Part shown: positions 17,547 through 25,127 of the stretch, one piece after another
How the letters are laid out: each line of letters begins with the position of its first letter
Numbering within the stretch: position 1 is the stretch's first letter
Source of the DNA: Bryobacterales bacterium
Lineage (GTDB): Bacteria; Acidobacteriota; Terriglobia; Bryobacterales; Bryobacteraceae
Direction of reading: 5' to 3'
Assembly: GCA_027324255.1 (NCBI GenBank)
Contig: DAHVTI010000406.1
Location: forward strand, 1-46,294
DNA: 46,294 nucleotides
Notes under the pieces: model-generated
Seen by the model: the letters and a program-made list of their open reading frames with translations, nothing else
What the model was told of the DNA's origin: nothing
The model's database searches: none
Made by a program: the position numbers and the translations under genes

Positions 17547-18977
17547 TCAAATAATCCTCAGGGCGCCGCCGCCGATAGCGAGCTGGCGTTCGCGGGTAAA
17601 AGTCAGCGGCGTGGTGACGCCTTCTCCCGTAGGGGTAGCGATGCTGAAACTCAGGTAGCCCGGGCTGCCGGAGCCCAGGGCGGCGGTGCAGGCGGCATTG
17701 TGCACGAAGAGCGTGGTGTTCATGGCGCGGGCCATCTTCGTGACATTGGCGACGTTGCGAGAATGGATCATGGCGGTGTGGCGGTAGCCCTGCTCGGCCT
17801 TGACCGCGGCGGCGATGCCGGCGTCCACGTTCGGCACGCGCACCACGGGCACAAAGGGCATCATCTGTTCCTCCTGCACGAAGGCGTGGTCCTCATGGGT
17901 CTCGCCGAACAGCAGCGGGCAGCCGGCCGGGGCCTGGACGCCGGCGGCGGCGGCGAGCACGGCGACGTCCTTACCGATCAGGTCTTTCTTGAGATGCGCG
18001 TGGCCGCAGCCCTTGCCGTCGCCGTCGAAGGTGAAGGCGGCCTGCGTGAGCCGCTCGATGGCGTCGGGCTTCAGCTCGACGGCGCCGGCGCGCCGCATGG
18101 CGGCCATAAAGGCATCGAAGACGCTCGCGACCACGAAGACTTCCTTTTCGCCGATGCAGAGCAGGTTGTTATCGAAGGAGCCGCCGGCCACGACGGAGGC
18201 GGCGGCGTTGTCGAGGTCGGCCGTTTCATCGACGACCACCGGCGGATTGCCCGGCCCGGCGGCGATGACGCGCTTGCCGTGCTTCATGGCGACGCGGACG
18301 ACGGCCGGCCCGCCGGTCACGCACAGCAGCGCGATGCCGGGGTGCTTGAAGACTTCCTCGGCCGACTTGATGCTGGGCTGGGCGATGGTGGTGAGCGTGT
18401 TGGCCACGCCGGTGTGGCGCGCGATCTCGGCGTTCATGGCGCGCAGCGCGCGGGCAGCGATTTTGGCGCCGGCCGGGTGGGGACTGAACACGGCGGTGTT
18501 GCCGGCGGAGATCACGTTGATGGCGTTGCTGGCCATGGTCGGGACGGAGTGCGTGGCGGGCAGCACCATGCCGATGACGCCCCACGGCGCGCGCTCGATA
18601 ATGCACAAGCCGCTCGAGTCGCTGCGGGCATCGGTGCGGAGCGCTTCGACGCCCAGCACGTTTTTCACGATCTTGAGCTTCTCGATCTTGTGGTCGAGGC
18701 GTCCGAGACCGGTCTCCTCGAGTTCGAGACGCGCCCACTCATTGGCGTTCTCCTCGCACAGGCGGCGGATGATGGAGACGATGCGGCCGCGCTCTTCCAG
18801 GCTCAGGGCGGCCACGCGGACCTGCGAGGCCGAAGCCGCCTGCACCGCTTCATCGACGGTGGCGAAGACGCCGTCACCGATCCCTGCCTGGGCAGCCGGC
18901 GCCGCGGTCTGGGCCTGCAGCCGCGCCAGCACCTCCCGGGCGATCTCCGCCACGAGCTGATCCTGATTGTAGGCCAT
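17547..18977 (-). CDS. CoA-acylating aldehyde dehydrogenase (PduP/EutE type)
   Basis: 476 residues that would oxidise an aldehyde (here likely lactaldehyde or propionaldehyde) to acyl-CoA with NAD. The N-terminal helix NQDQLVAEIAREVLARLQAQ (4-23) followed by an Ala/Pro linker is a typical encapsulation peptide. The catalytic domain begins at GVFATVDEAVQAA. Catalytic Cys ~274 is in NNLLCIGEKE, with VTGGPAVVRVAMKHGKRVI before it and ATPTGEGVTTPLTFTRERQ near the C-terminus, as in PduP. ATG 18977 is preceded by TAGGGATA. It is first in the cargo group and 75 bases downstream of the Spy-like gene. A GC hairpin without a T-run lies between, so co-transcription with the sigma-factor group is possible. 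Confidence 0.9.
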   Translation of the reverse strand: MAYNQDQLVAEIAREVLARLQAQTAAPAAQAGIGDGVFATVDEAVQAASASQVRVAALSLEERGRIVSIIRRLCEENANEWARLELEETGLGRLDHKIEKLKIVKNVLGVEALRTDARSDSSGLCIIERAPWGVIGMVLPATHSVPTMASNAINVISAGNTAVFSPHPAGAKIAARALRAMNAEIARHTGVANTLTTIAQPSIKSAEEVFKHPGIALLCVTGGPAVVRVAMKHGKRVIAAGPGNPPVVVDETADLDNAAASVVAGGSFDNNLLCIGEKEVFVVASVFDAFMAAMRRAGAVELKPDAIERLTQAAFTFDGDGKGCGHAHLKKDLIGKDVAVLAAAAGVQAPAGCPLLFGETHEDHAFVQEEQMMPFVPVVRVPNVDAGIAAAVKAEQGYRHTAMIHSRNVANVTKMARAMNTTLFVHNAACTAALGSGSPGYLSFSIATPTGEGVTTPLTFTRERQLAIGGGALRII

Positions 18978-19052
18978 TATCCCTATACGATATCGTTTTC
19001 GAGGGCGGCCGTGCCGGACCCCGGCGCAGCCTGAGAAAGGAGGGGCGGAAAA

Positions 19053-19448
19053 CTAGCGCAGCTTGGCGCTGGTCCGGGTCATCATCTTTTCGAAACGAGC
19101 CCGCTGCTCAGGGGTGAGAATGCGCACGATGCGGGCCTTGCCTTCGGAGCGGAAGTCGTCCATCTGCCCCTGCAGATTCTGGTAGTAGAGCACGAACTCG
19201 TCGAGGATCGTCTCGATCTGCGTGGCCTGGTCCGGAGTCAGATTCAGCTCGGCGCGCATCATCTGCAAGGTCCATTCCCTGCCCCCGGCGCTCCAGGAGC
19301 CGCCGGAAACCACCGGCGCGGGCGAGGCGAGACGCACGGCCAGAGCGCCCGCGGCAGCCCCGCACAGGAAGATGGTGAGAAGGAGGATGAGAACCCGCGG
19401 ATTATGCCACGAGGGGCGGTTATCCGTCAGTGCAGTTCTAACGCTCAA
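19053..19448 (-). CDS. Spy/CpxP-like periplasmic protein
   Basis: 131 residues: an N-terminal membrane anchor or signal (VLILLLTIFLCGAAAGALAV, ~19-38), then a small helical domain with the two LTPxQ motifs of the Spy/CpxP/Heavy-metal-resistance family (LNLTPDQ and LTPEQRARFEKMM). Such proteins act as envelope chaperones or stress sensors. Start is probably TTG 19448, because GAGGGAGA sits about 10 bases upstream and no ATG gives a longer frame. It is third in a colinear set behind an ECF sigma factor and its anti-sigma factor, which suggests it is part of, or modulates, that envelope-stress module. Confidence 0.75.
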   Translation of the reverse strand: MSVRTALTDNRPSWHNPRVLILLLTIFLCGAAAGALAVRLASPAPVVSGGSWSAGGREWTLQMMRAELNLTPDQATQIETILDEFVLYYQNLQGQMDDFRSEGKARIVRILTPEQRARFEKMMTRTSAKLR

Positions 19449-19469
19449 ATCTGGGTGGTCTCCCTCATC

Positions 19470-19976
19470 CTAATCGGAAGAGATCGGCAGCGAATCCGGG
19501 CTCTGCCCGCCGTCGCTCAAACTGACCAGGTTGGTCAGCACCACCTCGCGGTCGCGGCCCGGATCTTCGCCGGTGGCGGCCGGAAGGTCCCCGCCCGCCA
19601 TGATGTGAACCGGATTGGCCTCATCGATGGCGGTCGTGCCGGCCGTCTGCCAGACGGCGGAACCGAGCACCACGAACAGCGCCAGCGACGCGTAGAGCAG
19701 GCGCCGGCCGAAGGACGGCTCCAGGAAGATCGACCAGAACGAACCGGCGGCCTGCGCTTCGATCCGTTCCATGACCCGCGCATAGAACCCCGGGGCCGGA
19801 CCTTCGATTTCCGGCGCCTGCAGTTCCCGCAGCAGCGCCTGATGGGCGCGCAATTCGTCCACCATCGACCGGCAGCCGGAGCAATCGGCCAGATGGCGGT
19901 GGAACTCTTCGGACGGCTCCATGCCGCTCCGCCCGGCGAGGAATTCCTCGAGGCTTTGCTTAATGGGCTCGTGCAT
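19470..19976 (-). CDS. Zinc-finger anti-sigma factor
   Basis: 168 residues. The ZAS motif H28-x3-C32-x2-C35 (HLADCSGC) lies near the N-terminus, and one membrane helix (LLYASLALFVVLGSAVW, ~92-108) is followed by an acidic periplasmic tail. Proteins of this type hold an ECF sigma factor at the membrane and release it on envelope or redox signals. ATG 19976 follows GAGGGAAGAAGCC. The gene lies 221 bases downstream of the sigma factor; that spacer holds a 6-bp-stem hairpin near 20178-20193 and no recognisable gene. The Spy-like gene starts 21 bases after its stop. Confidence 0.85.
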   Translation of the reverse strand: MHEPIKQSLEEFLAGRSGMEPSEEFHRHLADCSGCRSMVDELRAHQALLRELQAPEIEGPAPGFYARVMERIEAQAAGSFWSIFLEPSFGRRLLYASLALFVVLGSAVWQTAGTTAIDEANPVHIMAGGDLPAATGEDPGRDREVVLTNLVSLSDGGQSPDSLPISSD

Positions 19977-20197
19977 TGGCTTCTTCCCTCAAATTCACGC
20001 GTTCCACGAACTTCCGGACGGAGGCGCCGAAGGATTCGGGACATTCGCTGCGGCCTGAGCCCGGCCGCCGGTCCTGCCGCCCGGGTTCACCCCGGTGCGG
20101 CCCTTCTGCGTCTCTCCGCTTATCATATCGTTCCTGCCTGCTTTCGCAAGTCTTTCCAATCCAACCAGGCCCCCGCCTCGCGGCGGGAGCCGCTATC

Positions 20198-20875
20198 TTA
20201 TTCCACGGCCAGAGGCGCCGACGACCCCTTCAGGAGCCGTTGCGCCGCCTTCAAAAGCTTCTGGCGCGCCCGGAACAGCTTCACTTTGATCGTATTCTCA
20301 TTCATCCCGGTCATCTCCGCCAGCTCTTCGACGGAGTGGCCTTCCACTTCCTTGAGCATCATCAGGTTGCGGTCTTCTGCGGAAACCTTGGACAGCAGCT
20401 TCATCACCAGGTCGCGCCGCACCAGGGCGGTGTCGATCATCGGCGAACGGTCCGGCTCGCTGCGCTCCATGCCCACGGCGTCTTCCTCGGTGAAGTCGCT
20501 TTCGTAGACCAGCTTGCGTACCTTCTTTTTCCGCAGGTAGTCGTAGCACTCGTTCACCGTGATCTTGTAGACCCAGGTGAGGAGCGAGCTGCGGAAGTCG
20601 AAGTTTCCGATGGAGAAATAAACCTTGGTGAAGACCTGCTGGGCGATGTCCTCGGCGTCGTTGCGGTTCCGCAGGATGCCGTAGATGATGGAGAAGACCT
20701 TGGACTGGTAGCGGTCCACGATTTCGCGGAAGGCCAGCTCGTCGCGAGCCTGCACTCTCCGGACCAGTTCCGCTTCTTCAGTCTTGCGGTAATCCACTCT
20801 GGTTCTACCCTGGCGGGATGCCGGTGCCTGAGCGCCGCCAGCGGGATAGGGGAGGACGCCGGTGTAGCCGTTCAT
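20198..20875 (-). CDS. ECF-type RNA polymerase sigma factor
   Basis: 225 residues. Region 2 covers ~37-107 (AFREIVDRYQSKVFSIIYGI...DAEDIAQQVFTKVYFSI) and region 4 is at the C-terminus (VEGHSVEELAEMTGMNENTIKVKLFRARQKL). There is no region 1 or 3, as in RpoE/SigW-like factors. ATG 20875 was chosen because GGTAGGAC lies just before it; a GTG at VDYRKTEE is an alternative. The next gene is a zinc-finger anti-sigma factor, the usual partner. It is divergent from the Fe-S carrier gene. Its regulon may include the downstream colinear genes (inference). Confidence 0.92.
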   Translation of the reverse strand: MNGYTGVLPYPAGGAQAPASRQGRTRVDYRKTEEAELVRRVQARDELAFREIVDRYQSKVFSIIYGILRNRNDAEDIAQQVFTKVYFSIGNFDFRSSLLTWVYKITVNECYDYLRKKKVRKLVYESDFTEEDAVGMERSEPDRSPMIDTALVRRDLVMKLLSKVSAEDRNLMMLKEVEGHSVEELAEMTGMNENTIKVKLFRARQKLLKAAQRLLKGSSAPLAVE

Positions 20876-21043
20876 ACGTCCTACCGACGTTCCCCGCCCG
20901 GGGGCGGTTTCAGGGGAAACGGGACACCCGGCCGGCGTGGCGCGCCGGCACAGGCTTCGACCTGAACCACCATACCAGATCGGCGCAACTTTTCGGCGCC
21001 CCGCCTCATCGGATATGCGTGGGGCGGCTACCGCCCGGCATGG

Positions 21044-21049
21044 TATAAT
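21044..21049 (+). promoter_or_regulatory. Extended -10 promoter of the Fe-S carrier gene
   Basis: TGGTATAAT (extended -10; TATAAT at 21044-21049) in the divergent spacer, with no good -35 at 16-18 bases. The expected transcript start near 21056 gives a ~31-base leader containing AGGAGGT (21069-21075). Confidence 0.55.
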
Positions 21050-21086
21050 CAAATCAGTACCAAAGTGTAGGAGGTCGGTTAACCTC

Positions 21087-21410
21087 ATGATTACGCTCAC
21101 CAATACGGCTGTCGGCAAGGTCAAGGAGATTCTTTCTTCCCAGGAGCCGAAACCAGACGGCCTGCGCATTTCCGTGGTCGGCGGAGGCTGTTCAGGCTTC
21201 AGCTATTCGATGGCTTTCGAGAACAGCCCCGGCATGCTGGACAAGACCTACAACTTCGACGGCCTGAAAGTGTTCGTCGACCAGGCGAGCATGCTGTACC
21301 TGGACGGAGCGGAGGTCGACTACGTCGAGACCCTGGAAGGGGCCGGCTTCAAATTCAACAACCCGCACGTGAAGTCGACCTGCGGCTGCGGCTCCAGCTT
21401 CAGCGCCTAG
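21087..21410 (+). CDS. erpA: A-type iron-sulfur carrier protein (ErpA/IscA family)
   Basis: 107 residues. The three cluster-ligating cysteines of the A-type family are present: C35 (GGGCSGFSY), C99 and C101 (STCGCGSSF). It delivers Fe-S clusters to apo-targets. ATG 21087 is 11 bases after a perfect AGGAGGT, which decides the start over upstream frames. It is single-cistron: an extended -10 lies before it and a strong intrinsic terminator follows at 21436-21465. Whether it is ErpA or IscA cannot be settled from the motif; no isc/suf genes are nearby. Confidence 0.92.
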   Translation: MITLTNTAVGKVKEILSSQEPKPDGLRISVVGGGCSGFSYSMAFENSPGMLDKTYNFDGLKVFVDQASMLYLDGAEVDYVETLEGAGFKFNNPHVKSTCGCGSSFSA

Positions 21411-21435
21411 CCGCCAGACCCATGAGAATCGGCCG

Positions 21436-21465
21436 AAGGCCGGGCTCGCAGGAGTCCGGCCTTTT
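21436..21465 (+). terminator. Intrinsic terminator after the Fe-S carrier gene
   Basis: Stem AAGGCCGG-x-CTC, loop GCAG, GAG-x-CCGGCCTT, running into TTTT. This is the clearest rho-independent terminator in the window, 26 bases after the stop codon. Confidence 0.85.
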
Positions 21466-21527
21466 GCTGTGTCCGGACGCTGGCAGATGAGCCGGCGCGG
21501 CGCGCATGGTAGAAAGGTCTTTGCGCC

Positions 21528-22430
21528 ATGAGTGAACCGCTCGACCTCAGCCACCTCACCACGGAAGCGATCAACCCCGCCTCCGAGAACCTGGACGCGA
21601 TGTCCACGCTGGACATGCTCGGCGTCTTCAACCGCGAAGACCGCAAGGTGATCGAGGCGGTGGAAGCCGCGCTGCCGCGGATCGCCGAAGCCGTGGACAC
21701 CATTGCCGGAGCGCTGCGCGCCGGCGGGCGTCTTTTCTACACGGGCGCCGGAACTAGCGGGCGGCTGGGCGTGCTGGACGCCTCCGAGTGCCCGCCCACT
21801 TTCAACGTGCCGCCAGGCCTGGTGGTGGGTCTGATCGCGGGCGGCGACTACGCGCTGCGCAACGCCGTGGAGGGGGTGGAAGACAGCCCGGAGGCCGGGG
21901 CGGCTGACCTGCAGGCGCACGGCTTCGGCGCGGGCGATATGCTGGTGGGCATCGCGGCCAGCGGCCGGACGCCCTACGTCCTCGGCGCCGTGGACGAGGC
22001 CAACCGCCTGGGCGCCGTCACGGCCGGCATCGCGTGCGCGAAGGACTCGGAGTTGTCGGCGCGTGTGCGGATCCCCATCGAGGTGGTTCCGGGACCGGAG
22101 GTGGTGACCGGGTCCACGCGCCTGAAGGCCGGCACGGCCACTAAGCTGGTGCTGAACATGCTCTCCACGGGCGTGATGGTGCGGCTGGGCTACGTCTACT
22201 CAAACCTGATGGTGAACGTACAGCCGCGGAACCGGAAGCTGGTGGACCGCGCGCAGCGGATCGTCATGGCCGTGGCGCGCGTCTCGCGTGAGGAGGCCGG
22301 GCGCGTGCTGGAGGAGTCCGGCCAGGACGTGCGCATCGCCTGCGTCATGGCCCGCCTGGGCGTTCCGCGCGAGGAAGCCGTGCGCCGCTTGGCGGCCTGC
22401 GGAGGCCGCATCCGCGAGGCAATCAGTTAA
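21528..22430 (+). CDS. murQ: N-acetylmuramic acid 6-phosphate etherase
   Basis: Cleaves the D-lactyl ether of MurNAc-6-P to GlcNAc-6-P and D-lactate in cell-wall recycling. 300 residues, the usual length. SIS-domain landmarks: GAGTSGRLGVLDASECPPTF (~73-92), GDYALRNAVEGVEDSPEAG, GIAASGRTPYVLGA and STRLKAGTATKLVLNMLSTG. The latter two are diagnostic for MurQ. ATG 21528 is preceded by GAAAGGT. It follows the Fe-S carrier terminator, so it has its own promoter, and is 10 bases from the rhodanese gene. No anmK or ampG neighbour is seen. Confidence 0.95.
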   Translation: MSEPLDLSHLTTEAINPASENLDAMSTLDMLGVFNREDRKVIEAVEAALPRIAEAVDTIAGALRAGGRLFYTGAGTSGRLGVLDASECPPTFNVPPGLVVGLIAGGDYALRNAVEGVEDSPEAGAADLQAHGFGAGDMLVGIAASGRTPYVLGAVDEANRLGAVTAGIACAKDSELSARVRIPIEVVPGPEVVTGSTRLKAGTATKLVLNMLSTGVMVRLGYVYSNLMVNVQPRNRKLVDRAQRIVMAVARVSREEAGRVLEESGQDVRIACVMARLGVPREEAVRRLAACGGRIREAIS

Positions 22431-22440
22431 AATCCGGGAT

Positions 22441-22809
22441 ATGAAGCATTCGCCGGGATTCCTGGCCCTCGTCAACGACGCGAAGTCGCGCGTCAGGGAG
22501 ATCGACATCGACGGCTACATGGAGATGCGCGCCGCGGGCGCGGCCCACCTGCTGATCGACACGCGCGAGGAGAGCGAGTGGGCCGCCGGCCACGTGGAAG
22601 GCGCCATCCACCTGGGCAAGGGCATCATCGAGCGGGACATCGAAACCAGGGTGCCGGACAAGTCGCTGGCCCTGGTGCTCTACTGCGGCGGCGGCTACCG
22701 CAGCGCGCTGGTGGCCGACAACCTGGGGCGCATGGGGTACGAGAACTGCATTTCGCTGGACGGGGGCTGGCGCGCGTGGAACGAGCGCGGGCTGCCGGTG
22801 GAGCGCTGA
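22441..22809 (+). CDS. Single-domain rhodanese-like protein
   Basis: 122 residues: one rhodanese domain with the active-site cysteine at C82 in LYCGGGYRSAL, the entry motif LLIDTREESEWAAGHVEGA (~38-56) and the closing DGGWRAWNERGLP. It probably transfers sulfane sulfur; the acceptor is unknown. ATG 22441 is 10 bases after the murQ stop with only a weak RBS, so it is likely translated from the murQ transcript. It is cytoplasmic (no signal). Confidence 0.9.
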   Translation: MKHSPGFLALVNDAKSRVREIDIDGYMEMRAAGAAHLLIDTREESEWAAGHVEGAIHLGKGIIERDIETRVPDKSLALVLYCGGGYRSALVADNLGRMGYENCISLDGGWRAWNERGLPVER

Positions 22810-22819
22810 GGACCGCGCC

Positions 22820-23128
22820 TCAGATGGCCTTGACCATGGCTGTGATGAGCCGCCAGGAGATGTGGAGCAGAGCGCCGAGCTCGAGGATGCGCACCAGGAA
22901 GATGACGCGCTCATTCATGAACTCGAAGCGCAGCAGCAGGGCGCAAACCACGGCCACATAGACGACGTACGGGTTCAGCACCAGTTCCAGGCTGTTCAGG
23001 TAGACGACGAGACCCAGGTAGTAAAAGAGGGGCCAACTGTTGTCCAGCCGCATGCGCGGACGCGTGACGGCCAGCCAGACGGTGGCGACCGTCAGTCCGA
23101 ACGTAGCCAGGAGGCCGATGTTTCCCAT
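22820..23128 (-). CDS. Small hypothetical membrane protein
   Basis: 102 residues with three or four hydrophobic segments (IGLLATFGLTVATVWLAV, WPLFYYLGLVVYLNSLELVL, YVVYVAVVCALLLRF, and a weaker ILELGALLHISW). ATG 23128 starts a clean hydrophobic N-terminus; the open frame upstream overlaps the barrel gene as a shadow. It follows the barrel gene on the same strand with a 22-base gap, so it is possibly the third gene of the cytochrome operon. Family not recognised. Confidence 0.7.
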   Translation of the reverse strand: MGNIGLLATFGLTVATVWLAVTRPRMRLDNSWPLFYYLGLVVYLNSLELVLNPYVVYVAVVCALLLRFEFMNERVIFLVRILELGALLHISWRLITAMVKAI

Positions 23129-23150
23129 AGTTGCGCGCGGGCCGCTAGCC

Positions 23151-25127
23151 CTAGAAAGTCCATAATACGCTGGTGTAGCCCGTATGCGCGCGGTAATTCT
23201 GCAGGGGGAGCAAATCTTCCCGGTAGCGGTAATACTGATAACCGGCGTTCCACCGAAGCCTGGTGTGGAGTTTGACTGAGATGCGCGCCAGCGGCGCGTC
23301 GTATTCCATGGGAAACACCTGAACGGAGGTAAGCGCCCCGAGGACGGTGCTCGCGCGCCCTGCCGCGCCGCCGGCATCGCGGGAGATGCTGAAGCCGGCG
23401 TAGAGGTCCACGCGCTCGCGCAGGGAGATGTGCAGACCCATATGGCCGGTGTGCAGGTTGCTGAGAAAGACGGACCGGCCGCCCTCGATCAGAGCCGAGG
23501 AAAGGAAGTACGCGATGCCTGTGGAAGTGTAGGCGTGGAGCTTCGCGTATCCGGCATCGAGGGAGAACCAGTCGCGCGGGTTCCAACTGACGTCGGCCGA
23601 ATAATTCCGCGAGCGGGCGCTGTGCGCGAACAGTGAGAGGGAATTGAAGTTAGCGTAGGAGCGCGCCGTGGCCGAGAACTGGAGCGGCCCGCCTCGGTAT
23701 TGGAGGCGGGCGGAAAAGGCGTGATAGTCCTTCTCCGACGTCGGGTAGAAGGGGTTGTCCTGCCGCCCTATCTCGCCGTCCAAGGCGAGGGTCAACGGCT
23801 TAACCGGCCGCAGCCGGAAGCCGGCCGATCCGGCATTGAGGCGGTTCTCCTGCTGGCTGCGCCGCCCGGCCGGGAAGCCCTCGATTTCCACCTGCTCCAC
23901 GCTGCGGATTTTGCGGGTGGAGTACTGATACCCGCCGCGCAGGGCGAGCCAGGGTTTCCACTGGAACACCCCGTCGGTCGAGTTGCTGAACATGCGGATG
24001 CCCAGGTACTGGAAGTTGATGGTGGTGAGGTTCAGCGAGGCGTTTTCGAGCTCGCGATAGGTGGAGTCGCCTTCCATGCGCGTGGCATGGAAGGCGCTGT
24101 GGTTGACGAGAGTGAGGTTGTCGTGGGGGAAGAAGCTGAGCGTGACGGCTCCGGTGGTGACGGGGCGCCGGGCGTTGCCCGAAACCAGCACCTGGCGGTT
24201 GCGCGCGGAGCCGAAACGGTCAGTACCGGCGGCCGTCTCGTCGAAGGCAAAGTCGCGGCGGCCGGCCGAGTAGGTGAAGCGGCCGTTGGCCGCCCAGCGG
24301 CGGCCGCGTTCGCGGAAGAGGTTGAGGCGGAAGGAGGGCGTCTTGCCTGCGATGGGGTCGCGCTGAGCGTAGGAGGCGAGTGTGGTGCGGTCCGCGGCGC
24401 TCGATCCGGCGGAGGCGCCGCCCAGGGACAGCGGCGAGTCTTCGCGGTACAACTCCCAGGCCTGCATCCAGTTCAGCTTCAGGCCGAACAGGACGATTTC
24501 GTTGCCGAAACGGAACTCGTTCTGCCGGCGGCGAACGGCGGCAAACAGCGGGAACTCGTCGCCGCGGGCGCCGTCGAAGAGGTTCACGGTGGCCAGCGCC
24601 GGGCCTTCCTGCGTCGAGCGGCTAAAGCCGGCGAAGAATTTCACCTTCGACTGGGGGAAGAGCGTGAAGTCGTGGTCCTGGAGGCGGCGGACGGTGTCCA
24701 TCGCGTGCTGGCCCGCCGAGATGGCGAGGGCCGGGTTGTAGTAGCCGCTGGAGCGCCATAGGGCGTCGTAGCGGTAGAGCCTGGTCTTGGCGATGCGCAG
24801 GCTGGCGGACTCGTAGGGGTCGTTGCCGAGCCCCTGGGTAAAGAGCGAGAGTTCGTCGAACGGACCGCCGTGGCCGTCGCGGGAGCGCACGCTGAGGCGG
24901 CTGCCGAGGAGCCGCACGCCGTTGCCGAAATTGACGTCGCTGCGGTACTTGCCGAGGTTCCCGCCGGAGGACACGAAGCGGTAGCCGAGTTCCCAGTCCT
25001 GGACGATGTTGTAGTTGCCCCGGTTGGCGCCGCGCGGCTCGCCGGTGCGCTCGGGCGTGGGCGCCACCACCTGCTGGGCCGGCAGGAGCGAGGAGAGGAC
25101 GGTGAGGAGGCAGAGCGCCGTTTTCAT
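23151..25127 (-). CDS. MtrB/PioB-like outer-membrane beta-barrel
   Basis: 658 residues. A signal peptide (MKTALCLLTVLSSLLPAQ) is followed by alternating aromatic/polar beta-strands throughout and a terminal ...YTSVLWTF, ending in Phe as outer-membrane barrels do. Length matches the 650-700-residue MtrB/PioB family, whose barrel sheathes a decaheme cytochrome to carry electrons through the outer membrane. The N-terminal CxxC of Shewanella MtrB is absent. Start and stop of the two genes overlap (ATGA at 25124-25127) with the decaheme cytochrome gene just upstream, which is the main support for this role. Other porin families cannot be excluded from sequence alone. Confidence 0.75.
   Translation of the reverse strand: MKTALCLLTVLSSLLPAQQVVAPTPERTGEPRGANRGNYNIVQDWELGYRFVSSGGNLGKYRSDVNFGNGVRLLGSRLSVRSRDGHGGPFDELSLFTQGLGNDPYESASLRIAKTRLYRYDALWRSSGYYNPALAISAGQHAMDTVRRLQDHDFTLFPQSKVKFFAGFSRSTQEGPALATVNLFDGARGDEFPLFAAVRRRQNEFRFGNEIVLFGLKLNWMQAWELYREDSPLSLGGASAGSSAADRTTLASYAQRDPIAGKTPSFRLNLFRERGRRWAANGRFTYSAGRRDFAFDETAAGTDRFGSARNRQVLVSGNARRPVTTGAVTLSFFPHDNLTLVNHSAFHATRMEGDSTYRELENASLNLTTINFQYLGIRMFSNSTDGVFQWKPWLALRGGYQYSTRKIRSVEQVEIEGFPAGRRSQQENRLNAGSAGFRLRPVKPLTLALDGEIGRQDNPFYPTSEKDYHAFSARLQYRGGPLQFSATARSYANFNSLSLFAHSARSRNYSADVSWNPRDWFSLDAGYAKLHAYTSTGIAYFLSSALIEGGRSVFLSNLHTGHMGLHISLRERVDLYAGFSISRDAGGAAGRASTVLGALTSVQVFPMEYDAPLARISVKLHTRLRWNAGYQYYRYREDLLPLQNYRAHTGYTSVLWTF

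Noticed and set aside
17397-19034. 545-codon plus-strand open frame
   Set aside because: Antisense to the aldehyde dehydrogenase gene; composition typical of a shadow.
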